From Haliscomenobacter hydrossis DSM 1100 (GTDB lineage: Bacteria; Bacteroidota; Bacteroidia; Chitinophagales; Saprospiraceae): a DNA stretch of 64,000 bases. Where the stretch lies: NCBI RefSeq assembly GCF_000212735.1, contig NC_015510.1, forward strand, positions 2,754,315 to 2,818,314, given 5' to 3'. The notes beneath the pieces are model-generated. The model did no database searches and was not told the origin of the DNA. It saw only the letters and a list, made by a program, of their open reading frames with translations. The position numbers and the translations under genes were made by a program. This document shows positions 26,930 to 33,576 of the stretch, piece after piece (position 1 is the first letter of the stretch; each line of letters begins with the position of its first letter).

Positions 26930-27565
26930 ATGATAGCCCAAGCTCGACCGATCAGAGTGGGTATCATTGATGGGCAATCGCCGATTGCCAAAGGCCTTTC
27001 TTTGCTCATCAACGGTACTGCTGGTCTGCAGGTTGCACATGTGTACGCCTCGGCCAAAGAGGCACAGGTAGCGTTGAACAAAGACCTGCCGGATGTCTTG
27101 TTGTTTCTGTTGGGGCAACCTGATGTGGAAGAACTATCGAGCATTAGCGCCATTCGCAAAATGCTGCCGCTCATCAAAATTATCGTCGTGTCAGAAAGGG
27201 AGGATGAAGACCTGGTGTTCCACATGTTGCGAGCCGGGGCAGGTGGTTTTTTGACCCGCGATGTATCTCCACTCAAATTATTGGAAGCCATTCGCGAAAT
27301 TCAGGACGGCGGTGCGCCCATGACCATGAATGTGGCTCGCCTGGTGGTGGCCTCGTTTTTCAAAAACAACGACTCATTGCTGACTCCCCGCGAGCGCGAA
27401 GTGTTGAGCTGGATGGCCCGGGGCAAAAGTTATACCCAAATTGCGGAGATCCTTTTTGTAGACAAAGAAACGGTGCGTTCGCACATCAAAAACATCTACG
27501 GCAAACTGGAAGTACATTCCAAAGCCGATGCCATTGAAAAAGCAACCTTGGAAAAATTGATCTAA
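26930..27565 (+). CDS. LuxR/NarL-type response regulator with degenerate receiver domain
   Basis: A 211-residue DNA-binding protein: receiver-like fold (8-125) and a C-terminal LuxR helix-turn-helix (LTPREREVLSWMARGKSYTQ, about 150-205). In the receiver, the phosphoacceptor position of the pattern PDVVLMDxxxP is Leu60 here (PDVLLFLLGQP); the acidic pair is reduced to one Asp (IIDGQSP), and the conserved Lys is Arg (GFLTRDVSP). Phosphorylation is therefore unlikely, and activity may depend on ligand binding or on amount of protein. No histidine kinase is adjacent. It follows the susCD operon and is convergent with the ROK gene. Confidence 0.88.
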   Translation: MIAQARPIRVGIIDGQSPIAKGLSLLINGTAGLQVAHVYASAKEAQVALNKDLPDVLLFLLGQPDVEELSSISAIRKMLPLIKIIVVSEREDEDLVFHMLRAGAGGFLTRDVSPLKLLEAIREIQDGGAPMTMNVARLVVASFFKNNDSLLTPREREVLSWMARGKSYTQIAEILFVDKETVRSHIKNIYGKLEVHSKADAIEKATLEKLI

Positions 27566-27632
27566 AATTAAACCCCAGTAGCGTTTTGACCAACGCTAAA
27601 GAATGAGAGTTTTTTCATACTAATTTTGATTG

Positions 27633-27664
27633 GCCACCTCCTTGTGACGGAGGTGGCTTTTTTT
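27633..27664 (+). terminator. Intrinsic terminator after the LuxR-type regulator
   Basis: GCCACCTCC (27633-27641) and GGAGGTGGC (27649-27657) form a perfect 9-bp stem with a 7-base loop, followed by seven T residues. The T run reaches the stop codon of the convergent ROK gene. Confidence 0.9.
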
Positions 27665-28406
27665 ATTTGTGCTGCTTTGCCGCATACACCGCCGCGCCTA
27701 CAATCCCTGCATTGTTCAATAACTTCGCTGGGCGCACGGGCACTCCAACTTTGAGCAAGTGCCCAAAATCTGAAAATTCTTTACTCACGCCTCCGCCCAG
27801 AATGAACAAATCGGGCGTAAGCAGGCGCTCCAAATGGCGCAGGTATTCACTAAAGCGATGCGCCCAGTCGGCCCAGCTCAGGTTTTCTTCTTCCCGGACG
27901 CGGTTGGAGCAATAGTGCTCGGCAATGCGGCCATGCAGGTAAAGGTGACCAAACTCGGTATTGGGCACCAGGGTTCCATCTACAAACTGCGCCGTGCCCA
28001 GTCCTGTACCAATCGTAATGAGGATCACTACTCCCTTTACCTTTTTGCCTTCTCCAAAAGTCAATTCGGCTAGTCCAGCCGCGTCGGCGTCGTTGAGCGC
28101 TTTGACGGGATTGCCACAAGCATCGCTGAATTCTTGCTCGATGTTGTGCCCAATCCAGCCTTTGTCGATGTTGGCCGCCGATTTGGCTACCCCATGTTGG
28201 ACAATGGCTGGAAAACCACACCCAATGGGTCCTTCGTAGCCGATTTTTTTCACCAAACCCGCAAAAGCTTCGGCAATGATATCGGGGGTACCAGCCGGGG
28301 TATCTACCCTGACCCGATTGCCAATGAGCTTGCCCGTTTTGATGTCCACCAAAGCGCCTTTGATTCCTGATCCACCGACATCTACGCCGAGTATGTGCTT
28401 AGCCAT
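27663..28406 (-). CDS. ROK-family kinase, polyphosphate glucokinase-like
   Basis: Predicted to phosphorylate glucose using polyphosphate or ATP in the cytoplasm. ATG 28406 (MAKHILGVDVGG) is chosen; the open frame upstream to 28490 merely translates the arms of the neighbouring hairpin into Arg/Pro-rich sequence. Motifs: phosphate loop GVDVGGSGIKGALVD, catalytic Asp in LNDADAAGLAE, second glycine loop TIGTGLGTAQF, and GHLYLHGRIAEHYCSNRV. The zinc-binding CxCGxxGCxE motif of ordinary ROK proteins is absent, as in polyphosphate glucokinases. Length (247 residues) fits that subfamily. Substrate preference remains inferred. Confidence 0.87.
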   Translation of the reverse strand: MAKHILGVDVGGSGIKGALVDIKTGKLIGNRVRVDTPAGTPDIIAEAFAGLVKKIGYEGPIGCGFPAIVQHGVAKSAANIDKGWIGHNIEQEFSDACGNPVKALNDADAAGLAELTFGEGKKVKGVVILITIGTGLGTAQFVDGTLVPNTEFGHLYLHGRIAEHYCSNRVREEENLSWADWAHRFSEYLRHLERLLTPDLFILGGGVSKEFSDFGHLLKVGVPVRPAKLLNNAGIVGAAVYAAKQHK

Positions 28407-28420
28407 TATTTTGTGTTCGG

Positions 28421-28488
28421 GGGTTCGAGGGTTCGGGGGTTCGGGGGTTCGAACTCTCGAACCCCCGAACCCCCGAACCCTCGAACCC
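28421..28488. repeat. Intergenic hairpin, GGGGTTCG-type arms (perfect 32-bp stem, 4-base loop)
   Basis: Bases 28421-28452 and 28457-28488 are perfect reverse complements with loop ACTC. Each arm is four consecutive units of the type GGGTTCGA/GGGTTCGG. It ends one base before the stop codon of the upstream - strand gene (cyclophilin) and lies 14 bases before the ATG of the ROK gene. This is the most regular member of the family. Confidence 0.95.
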
Positions 28489-28489
28489 A

Positions 28490-29377
28490 TTATTTAATCA
28501 CCCTAACCTTCATCTTGACATCGCTCTTAGGGCGATTGCCAGGCAAAGTAGGTTGAGCTGCAATTTTATCAATGACGTCCAGGCCTTGAATAACCTGACC
28601 AAAAACGGTGTATTCCCGATCGAGCGGGGGGTAACCACCCAATTTCGCATAAGCATCCCGTTGGGCTTTGCTGTAGCGGAAATTGTAGCTGCCCTCTCTT
28701 TCATTGAGCTGCGCATCACTAACCGGACTGCCGTGTACAATATAAAATTGAGAACCCGAAGAGCGTTTTTGTGGGTTACCGGTGTGCGCCGCGGCAATGG
28801 CGCCTTTGATGTGCGCCAAAGAGTCAACAAATTCGGCCTCGATGGTGTAATTGGGGCCGCCCATACCCAGTTGCTGGCCGGGTTTGGCATTTTTGGAGTT
28901 GGGGTCTCCGCCCTGGATCATAAACCCACTGATGACGCGGTGAAACAAGGTGCCATCAAAATAACCTTGTTCGGCGAGTTTGAGGAAATTGTCACGGTGT
29001 TTGGGCGTAGCATCCGACAAACGCACCAACATGTTGCCAAAATCGGTTTCAATCATGACCAAACAAACTTTGGGTGCCTTGATTGAAATTTTGTCTTCGT
29101 ACGTTTTGGTTTTACTGCCTTTTTTGGCGGTCAGCTTCACAGCATAGCTACCGGAGGCAAAAAAGGTATGCACCGGAGCCGCTTCGGTGGAGGTGTTGCC
29201 GTCTCCAAAATCCCAAACGTAGCTATCCGCGGGCTTGGGCGAAGTATTTTTAAAGGAGATGGGCGAGGGGGCCTCCTCGGGACCAGCGTAGGTAAACGAA
29301 GGTTTGGGCACCGCACAGGCGCTCAGGGCTGCCATCAGGAGCAGCATTGCGTAGTTTAAAAAAACGTTCGACTTCAT
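28490..29377 (-). CDS. PKD-domain cyclophilin-type peptidylprolyl isomerase lipoprotein
   Basis: A periplasmic prolyl cis-trans isomerase of 295 residues. The lipobox is LLLMAALSACAVP. A PKD domain follows (about 25-100; DSYVWDFGDGNTSTEAAPVHTF), then a cyclophilin domain (about 105-295) with the active-site block YFDGTLFHRVISGFMIQGGD, the SSGSQFYIVHG segment and YTVFGQVIQGLDVIDKI. The catalytic Arg of FHRV is present. A PKD-cyclophilin fusion is less usual than the plain enzyme and may bind surface polymers or other proteins. It is co-directional with the ROK gene with a hairpin between. Confidence 0.93.
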   Translation of the reverse strand: MKSNVFLNYAMLLLMAALSACAVPKPSFTYAGPEEAPSPISFKNTSPKPADSYVWDFGDGNTSTEAAPVHTFFASGSYAVKLTAKKGSKTKTYEDKISIKAPKVCLVMIETDFGNMLVRLSDATPKHRDNFLKLAEQGYFDGTLFHRVISGFMIQGGDPNSKNAKPGQQLGMGGPNYTIEAEFVDSLAHIKGAIAAAHTGNPQKRSSGSQFYIVHGSPVSDAQLNEREGSYNFRYSKAQRDAYAKLGGYPPLDREYTVFGQVIQGLDVIDKIAAQPTLPGNRPKSDVKMKVRVIK

Positions 29378-29393
29378 ATTGATTATTGGAGTT

Positions 29394-29516
29394 AAGGGGT
29401 TCGTAGTTCGGGGGTTCGTAGTTCGGGGGGTTGAAGTTCTGGTTTAAATCTATTGAATTCTTAGACCCTGAACTTTTAACCCTCGAACTACGAACCCATC
29501 AACCTTCTCAACTTAA
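29394..29516. repeat. Intergenic hairpin, GGGTTCGTAGTTCG-type arms
   Basis: The left arm (about 29397-29444) contains two copies of GGGTTCGTAGTTCGGGG; the right arm (about 29462-29498) is its imperfect complement, and a further 17 bases (ATCAACCTTCTCAACTT) resemble the GTTGAG-type arms of the hairpin at 1.5 kb. It fills the gap between the start of the cyclophilin gene and the stop codon of the next - strand gene at 29517. Confidence 0.8.
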
Positions 29517-29882
29517 TTATTCTAACCCTCCGTTTTCCGCTTCAATTTCACGGAAATACTGGATGGCTTTGGATTTTAGAAATGCTTCCTGGGCCTCTAC
29601 CCCTTTGGTTTCAACGGGCATGACCATTTCGTAATGGGGCCATCCATCGGCGTCACGGCCAACAAAGCGATAGTAGCCATCGTAACTCAGGAGGCGACAA
29701 ATCGCGATGTGCATTAAATCTTGTTTTTCTTCTTTGGAGTATTCTTTTTTCCAACGCCCCAGTTCCTGGATGCCGATGAGGAACAAAACCGCGTTGAGGT
29801 CGGGCAATGCATCTTTACCAAATGTTTTTTGCACCACATGCCTTACCCGCAACCACTCAAAATCCGTTTCCCAAATGTCCAT
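29517..29882 (-). CDS. Conserved-looking hypothetical protein (121 aa)
   Basis: Family not named. It is a soluble, mostly helical acidic protein without signal peptide or membrane segment. Notable blocks are DFEWLRVRHVVQKTFGKDALPDLNAVLFLIGIQELG and KQDLMHIAICRLLSYDGYYRFVGRDADGWPHYE. The regular codon use and tight packing between the permease gene (40-base gap) and the hairpin support a real gene. It is likely cotranscribed with the upstream LolC/E-like permease. Confidence 0.72.
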   Translation of the reverse strand: MDIWETDFEWLRVRHVVQKTFGKDALPDLNAVLFLIGIQELGRWKKEYSKEEKQDLMHIAICRLLSYDGYYRFVGRDADGWPHYEMVMPVETKGVEAQEAFLKSKAIQYFREIEAENGGLE

Positions 29883-29921
29883 GTTGAATTTTTTCAGCGG
29901 CGCAAAGATAAACCATTTTTG

Positions 29922-31166
29922 TCACTCTTCTCGAATCACAGTTGGAATTTGCCTGGCTCGCAGGGCTGGAGGAATAGAGGCCAGGCCCCCGATGGTCAAA
30001 ACCGTGATACATACCACTACAAAATCTACCAGACGGATGCTGACCGGATAAGAATCAACGGCAAAAGTGCCCGGCATGGATACGATGCCAAATTGTTTTT
30101 GCAAAAAATAAATCAGCAATGCCAATACAAAACCTAGCACTACCCCGAGGGTGGTCAGTAACAAGCCCTCGGTCAGGAAAATATTGCGGATGGTGTTGTC
30201 CCGCGCTCCCATCGATTTGAGGATGGAAATGTCTTTCTTTTTTTCCAGCACAATCATCCACAAGGCTCCGATCATGTTGAAGGCAACCATCAGCAGCATG
30301 AGGCTGACGATGGCGAAACTCATCCATTTTTCCAGGTGCATAAGTTTCATGAAGGCTTCCTGCTGCTGGTAGCGGTCTTTTACCGTGAATGCTGGCCCCA
30401 AAGCGGTGGACATGGCTTGCACGATGCTCCGCGAGTTTTCGCCGGGTTTGATTTTTACTTCCAGGGAACTAACCGCATCGGGCATGTTGAGCAGTTCGCG
30501 CACAAACTCCAGCGACGCGAGCACGTATTGGCCGTTGGATTCTTGTTGCACCACAAAGGTCCCGGAGGGATAGGCAATGCCTCGGCGGAATTGTTGGTCC
30601 AGAGCGCCCACTTCCTTGCGTTTGGGCATGTACACCACCAGGGGAGACACAAAATCGTCAATGTTGATGGCCAATTGGTTGCGCATCTCCATACTCACTA
30701 CTGCCATATCAATTTCGCCATCACGGAGGAGGTAACGGCCTTCGCGCACGGTGGAATCCAGCGCGGTTACTTTGAGGAAAGTATCGTCTACCCCTTTGAG
30801 GGTACCAAAATCTTGTTTGCCGTCGTATTCAAAAAAGGCCACTTCTTCCAGGCTTTGCGACACAAAAGCGACACCGGGAATTTTTTGCAACTTTTCCATC
30901 ATGCCGTCCTCGATGGTAAAGGTCTTGCCTTGTGCCGGGGTAACTTTGATGTCGGGATTAAAACTGCTGTACAAGGAGTCGATCACTTCTTCAAAGCCGT
31001 TGAACACCGACAAAATCAGCACCAGCGCCGCAGCTCCCACCGCCAAACCAAACACCGCAATACCCGTGATGAGGTTGATGATGTTGGTTGATTTTTTGGC
31101 AAAAAGGTAGCGCCGGGCTACCCGCCAGATCAAACCTTGGTTGTGGATACTGAAAGAAAAGGGCAT
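29922..31166 (-). CDS. LolC/LolE-like ABC transporter permease (FtsX/MacB_PCD)
   Basis: An inner-membrane permease of the lipoprotein-releasing type, 414 residues. TM1 lies at about 27-52 (NLITGIAVFGLAVGAAALVLILSVFNGFEE), followed by a ~200-residue periplasmic MacB-like domain and three C-terminal helices (about 275-300, 325-350, 375-400). The intracellular loop MIVLEKKKDISILKSMGAR is the coupling motif of the family. In this clade a single protein probably forms a homodimer with a LolD ATPase encoded elsewhere; no ATPase gene is adjacent. Confidence 0.9.
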   Translation of the reverse strand: MPFSFSIHNQGLIWRVARRYLFAKKSTNIINLITGIAVFGLAVGAAALVLILSVFNGFEEVIDSLYSSFNPDIKVTPAQGKTFTIEDGMMEKLQKIPGVAFVSQSLEEVAFFEYDGKQDFGTLKGVDDTFLKVTALDSTVREGRYLLRDGEIDMAVVSMEMRNQLAINIDDFVSPLVVYMPKRKEVGALDQQFRRGIAYPSGTFVVQQESNGQYVLASLEFVRELLNMPDAVSSLEVKIKPGENSRSIVQAMSTALGPAFTVKDRYQQQEAFMKLMHLEKWMSFAIVSLMLLMVAFNMIGALWMIVLEKKKDISILKSMGARDNTIRNIFLTEGLLLTTLGVVLGFVLALLIYFLQKQFGIVSMPGTFAVDSYPVSIRLVDFVVVCITVLTIGGLASIPPALRARQIPTVIREE

Positions 31167-31210
31167 GTGTAGACTTGGATTTGTGGGGCAAAGGTAGTAA
31201 ATGTGGGGGG

Positions 31211-31232
31211 AAATGCTTTGCTCAATTGGGCT
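31211..31232. repeat. Left copy of a 22-base direct repeat flanking the xisI-xisH cassette
   Basis: This copy (AAATGCTTTGCTCAATTGGG plus CT) differs from the right copy at 32059-32080 by one base (T/G). G-rich sequence precedes both (GGGGGG and GGGCGGTA). It ends at the base before the xisI stop codon. The two copies bracket the pair of genes, suggesting insertion or excision of the cassette. Confidence 0.75.
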
Positions 31233-31574
31233 TTATTCAACAGCATATTCCTCCATCAGTACCCTGGCGTGAGGAGCTTGAAAACCAATTACAATATTGT
31301 TTCTTGGAATACCTTTCTCAACCATCATATCTGCAATTTTTAAATCGGTTCCGTCGTGCTGAAGCCATACGCGTCCATTCGGCTTGACATCAATGTGAAC
31401 GAAGGTGGCATAAACCCAACGCGTTTTTTCCCAGCCCACTGAAAAGAGCAAGTAATGCCCGTTTTCATCATCCAATATTTTTTGAGTTTCGACCTCTGGT
31501 GTAGAAGGCGAAATTGCAGCAATGGATTCGACCAATTCGCGGATAATTGCTTTGTAGTTGTCTACGGTATCCAT
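31233..31574 (-). CDS. XisI-family protein
   Basis: A 113-residue XisI-type protein. In cyanobacteria XisI and XisH are accessory factors for excision of the fdxN element, though most homologues have no known element. The family pattern is seen in YKAIIRELVESIA, YLLFSVGWEKTRWVYATFVHIDVK, GRVWLQHDGTDLKIADMMVEKGIP and IVIGFQAPHARVLMEEYAV. Its ATG lies inside the last codons of the xisH frame (13-base overlap), the normal coupling for this pair. xisH itself carries an internal stop codon, so xisI may now be translated poorly or independently. Confidence 0.9.
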   Translation of the reverse strand: MDTVDNYKAIIRELVESIAAISPSTPEVETQKILDDENGHYLLFSVGWEKTRWVYATFVHIDVKPNGRVWLQHDGTDLKIADMMVEKGIPRNNIVIGFQAPHARVLMEEYAVE

Positions 31575-31978
31575 TCTAAGATTCTATTTTCAGTTTCATG
31601 AAAAACAATGAGTTTCACTCCATACCGCTTCGCTAAACGCTGAAAAAAAGGATCATCAAAGAAGCGTTCATGAAATGACAGAGGAATAGCAAGGTATAAT
31701 GCTCGATCTTCCTCTTTCTCTTCTAACACCATCAAATAAATGAGAAACTACCCAAGCGCTTCTTCAAAGCTATCCAAATCGGACGGACTAACGAAGCTTT
31801 TTACTTCAACGGCAATTTTCTCCAAATCTTTCTCTGCGGCGATGATTGATTTTTCCGCACCAAGATCAATGTACCCTCTTCTTTTCCCGACTTGTATGAA
31901 ATATGGATCATCGGTGATCTTCCATCCGTCAGACTCAAGCGCTTTACGAGCAGCAAAGTGGTATTTATCTTTAGCCAT
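31562..31978 (-). pseudogene. xisH with in-frame amber codon
   Basis: ATG 31978 (MAKDKYHFAARKALESDGWK) starts an XisH protein with the nuclease-like signature YIDLGAEK ... IAVEVKSF (PD-(D/E)xK-type). At codon 77 (TAG, 31748-31750) the frame stops after FEEALG, but the same frame then continues without further stops as FLIYLMVLEEKEEDRALYLA ... LIVFHETENRILEWIP to TAG 31562-31564. The total, 138 codons, is the usual XisH length, and family members normally have Gln at this position (EALGQ), so one C-to-T change explains the stop. Either a recent pseudogene, a readthrough case or a sequencing error. Confidence 0.85.
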
Positions 31979-32058
31979 AGAGATGATTTCAATAGGCAAT
32001 TTAAGGCTTTTTCGTTTTATCAGCAAATAGTCGCTGAAGTTGCTCAGGTAGGGCGGTA

Positions 32059-32080
32059 AAATGCGTTGCTCAATTGGGCT
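32059..32080. repeat. Right copy of the 22-base direct repeat flanking xisI-xisH
   Basis: Matches the copy at 31211-31232 at 21 of 22 bases; the spacing is 848 bases. It lies 81 bases upstream of the xisH start codon and 40 bases upstream of the Uma2 gene on the other strand. Confidence 0.75.
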
Positions 32081-32119
32081 AAAAGGCTTAACTTGGACAG
32101 GAAAATTAAACAAGAACAG

Positions 32120-32677
32120 ATGACTACTCAACTTATCCGCCACAAAATATCCGTCCATGACTACCACCGCATGGCGGAATCAGGCATTTTGACGGAAGAC
32201 GATCGGGTGGAGTTGTTGAATGGAGAAATAGTAGAAATGAGTCCCATCGGTCCTTCCCACACTGCTCATGTCAAAGGCATCAACCGCGTTTTGTCCAAAC
32301 TACTGGATGGTTTGGCCATTGTTGGGGTGCAAGACCCCATTGTATTGGATGACCTCTCCGAACCCATTCCCGACATCTCTATCTTGAAATGGAGGGATGA
32401 TGACTATTTGCAGGCACATCCTACCCCTGAAGACGTATTGCTGGTGATTGAGGTAGCAGATAGTTCAATCGGCATTGACCGGGAAGCGAAACGCCCTGCA
32501 TATGCTGCGGCAGGTATTCCAGAATATTGGATCCTGAACATTCCTGAGAAAAAAATTGAAGTGTACAAAAATCCGAGGGAGGGTTTTTATCAGGAGGTGA
32601 AGGTGGTTTCGGTGACTGGGGTACTTGAGTTGGGGTGGTTTAATTTGAGGATTGAGGTACGGGAGTTGTTGAAGTAG
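32120..32677 (+). CDS. Uma2-family (DUF820) restriction-endonuclease-fold protein
   Basis: A 185-residue Uma2/DUF820 protein with the PD-(D/E)xK fold. ATG 32120 is chosen over an upstream TTG at 32066. Typical blocks: YHRMAESGILTEDDRVELLNGEI, MSPIGPSHTAHVKGINRVLS, the Asp of SEPIPDISIL, VLLVIEVADSSIGIDREAKRPAYAAAGIPEYWILN with the conserved ExA-x7-D-x3-K pattern, and a C-terminal IEVYKNP strand. Biological role unknown; the family is very expanded in cyanobacteria, as are XisH and XisI next door. This protein lies just outside the right direct repeat, divergent from xisH. Confidence 0.9.
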   Translation: MTTQLIRHKISVHDYHRMAESGILTEDDRVELLNGEIVEMSPIGPSHTAHVKGINRVLSKLLDGLAIVGVQDPIVLDDLSEPIPDISILKWRDDDYLQAHPTPEDVLLVIEVADSSIGIDREAKRPAYAAAGIPEYWILNIPEKKIEVYKNPREGFYQEVKVVSVTGVLELGWFNLRIEVRELLK

Positions 32678-32693
32678 GACGCAATGTCAGTGA

Positions 32694-32742
32694 ACAGCCC
32701 TCCTGATTTCCCATTTGCAATGAAACCCAGGAGGGCTGTTTG
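32694..32742. terminator. Bidirectional terminator-like hairpin
   Basis: ACAGCCCTCCTG (32694-32705) pairs perfectly with CAGGAGGGCTGT (32728-32739), loop 22 bases, between the convergent Uma2 and GMC-small-subunit genes. Only a short TTT follows, so termination strength is uncertain. Confidence 0.7.
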
Positions 32743-32748
32743 GATGTA

Positions 32749-33396
32749 CTATTCACCCCCCGTCAGCCCATACTGCTTCAACACCTCCTCAGGCACCCCT
32801 TGCCATACGTTCGGCTGATTGCCGATGTATCCCAAATCCTGAAAGCCCATTTCCGTGGTATAAAACCCCGTCATGGTCAAATCGCGCATCAGGTTGAAGA
32901 AGGAAACCCCTTGCTTCATGGCTGGCTTGGCCTGTTCAGGGTAGGCGATGTCGTCTACAATCTGGAGGCGTTCGCTCGGACTACAAGCCACAAATTTTTT
33001 GCTGAAACGTTTCATCGCCTGGTTGTCGAGCCACATCAAGCCACCGCGCAGGGGCGTTTGCTGATGGGGGGTGTCTTTGGCCATGAATTCAATGAAGGCG
33101 GGGACTCCTGCTTGCGAGGCGCTACCCGAAGTAGCATCGGCGGGCAGGATGATGTCGCACAGCACCGCGAGGGTGGCCATCTCGTGCTGGGTGAAGAAGG
33201 TTTCGGCCATCAGTTTGGCGTCACGTTCTACTTCTTCGGGCGTACGACCAGGGCCCGCTTTGCTTTTTTTCTTTCTGCCGGCGGCCAGGTCTTCAACTTG
33301 TTCACTTTGGATGGTATTGGCGTTGAGGCCGGTGGCCGCAGTGGCTACCCCGACAGAGGTCAACGCGATATTTTTGAGGAGATCTCTTCTTTTCAT
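32749..33396 (-). CDS. Gluconate 2-dehydrogenase subunit 3-like protein (Tat-type signal)
   Basis: The small subunit partner of a membrane GMC dehydrogenase, 215 residues. The N-terminus MKRRDLLKNIALTSVGVATAA is a twin-arginine-like signal (here RR within K-R-R-D-L-L-K). The subunit 3 pattern is seen in FTQHEMATLAVLCDIILPAD, GVPAFIEFMAKD, FVACSPSERLQIVDDIAYPE and FFNLMRDLTMTGFYTTEMGFQDLGY. It lies directly downstream of the GMC flavoprotein gene and presumably helps export or stabilise that subunit. Confidence 0.9.
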   Translation of the reverse strand: MKRRDLLKNIALTSVGVATAATGLNANTIQSEQVEDLAAGRKKKSKAGPGRTPEEVERDAKLMAETFFTQHEMATLAVLCDIILPADATSGSASQAGVPAFIEFMAKDTPHQQTPLRGGLMWLDNQAMKRFSKKFVACSPSERLQIVDDIAYPEQAKPAMKQGVSFFNLMRDLTMTGFYTTEMGFQDLGYIGNQPNVWQGVPEEVLKQYGLTGGE

Positions 33397-33439
33397 CTTT
33401 TAAGCGTTTGGCCCGTCTGCGACGGGGTATTAAGCGACA

Positions 33440-33572
33440 ACAATGGGAACGCGGATGACGCGGATTAAGCGGATTAACACGGATTTATTTGTTTTTCAAT
33501 CTTGAAGAGAAGACATGTTTTTAGAAAAAATCCGCTCCAATCCGCTTAATCCGCGTCATCCGCGTTCCCATT
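33440..33572. repeat. Intergenic hairpin, GCGGATTAA-type arms (perfect 35-bp stem)
   Basis: Bases 33440-33474 and 33538-33572 are perfect reverse complements; pairing continues imperfectly inwards to about 33490 and 33524. The arms contain repeated GCGGATgA/GCGGATTAA units. The hairpin ends 4 bases before the GMC stop codon (33577) and separates it from the small-subunit gene. Arms with very similar wording are familiar from other environmental bacterial genomes (general recollection, not checked). Confidence 0.93.
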
Positions 33573-33576
33573 GCTG

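Noticed and set aside
28407-28490. N-terminal extension of the ROK kinase (Arg/Pro-rich, about 28 residues)
   Set aside because: It is the translation of the perfect 32-bp hairpin; the conserved domain starts at the ATG at 28406.
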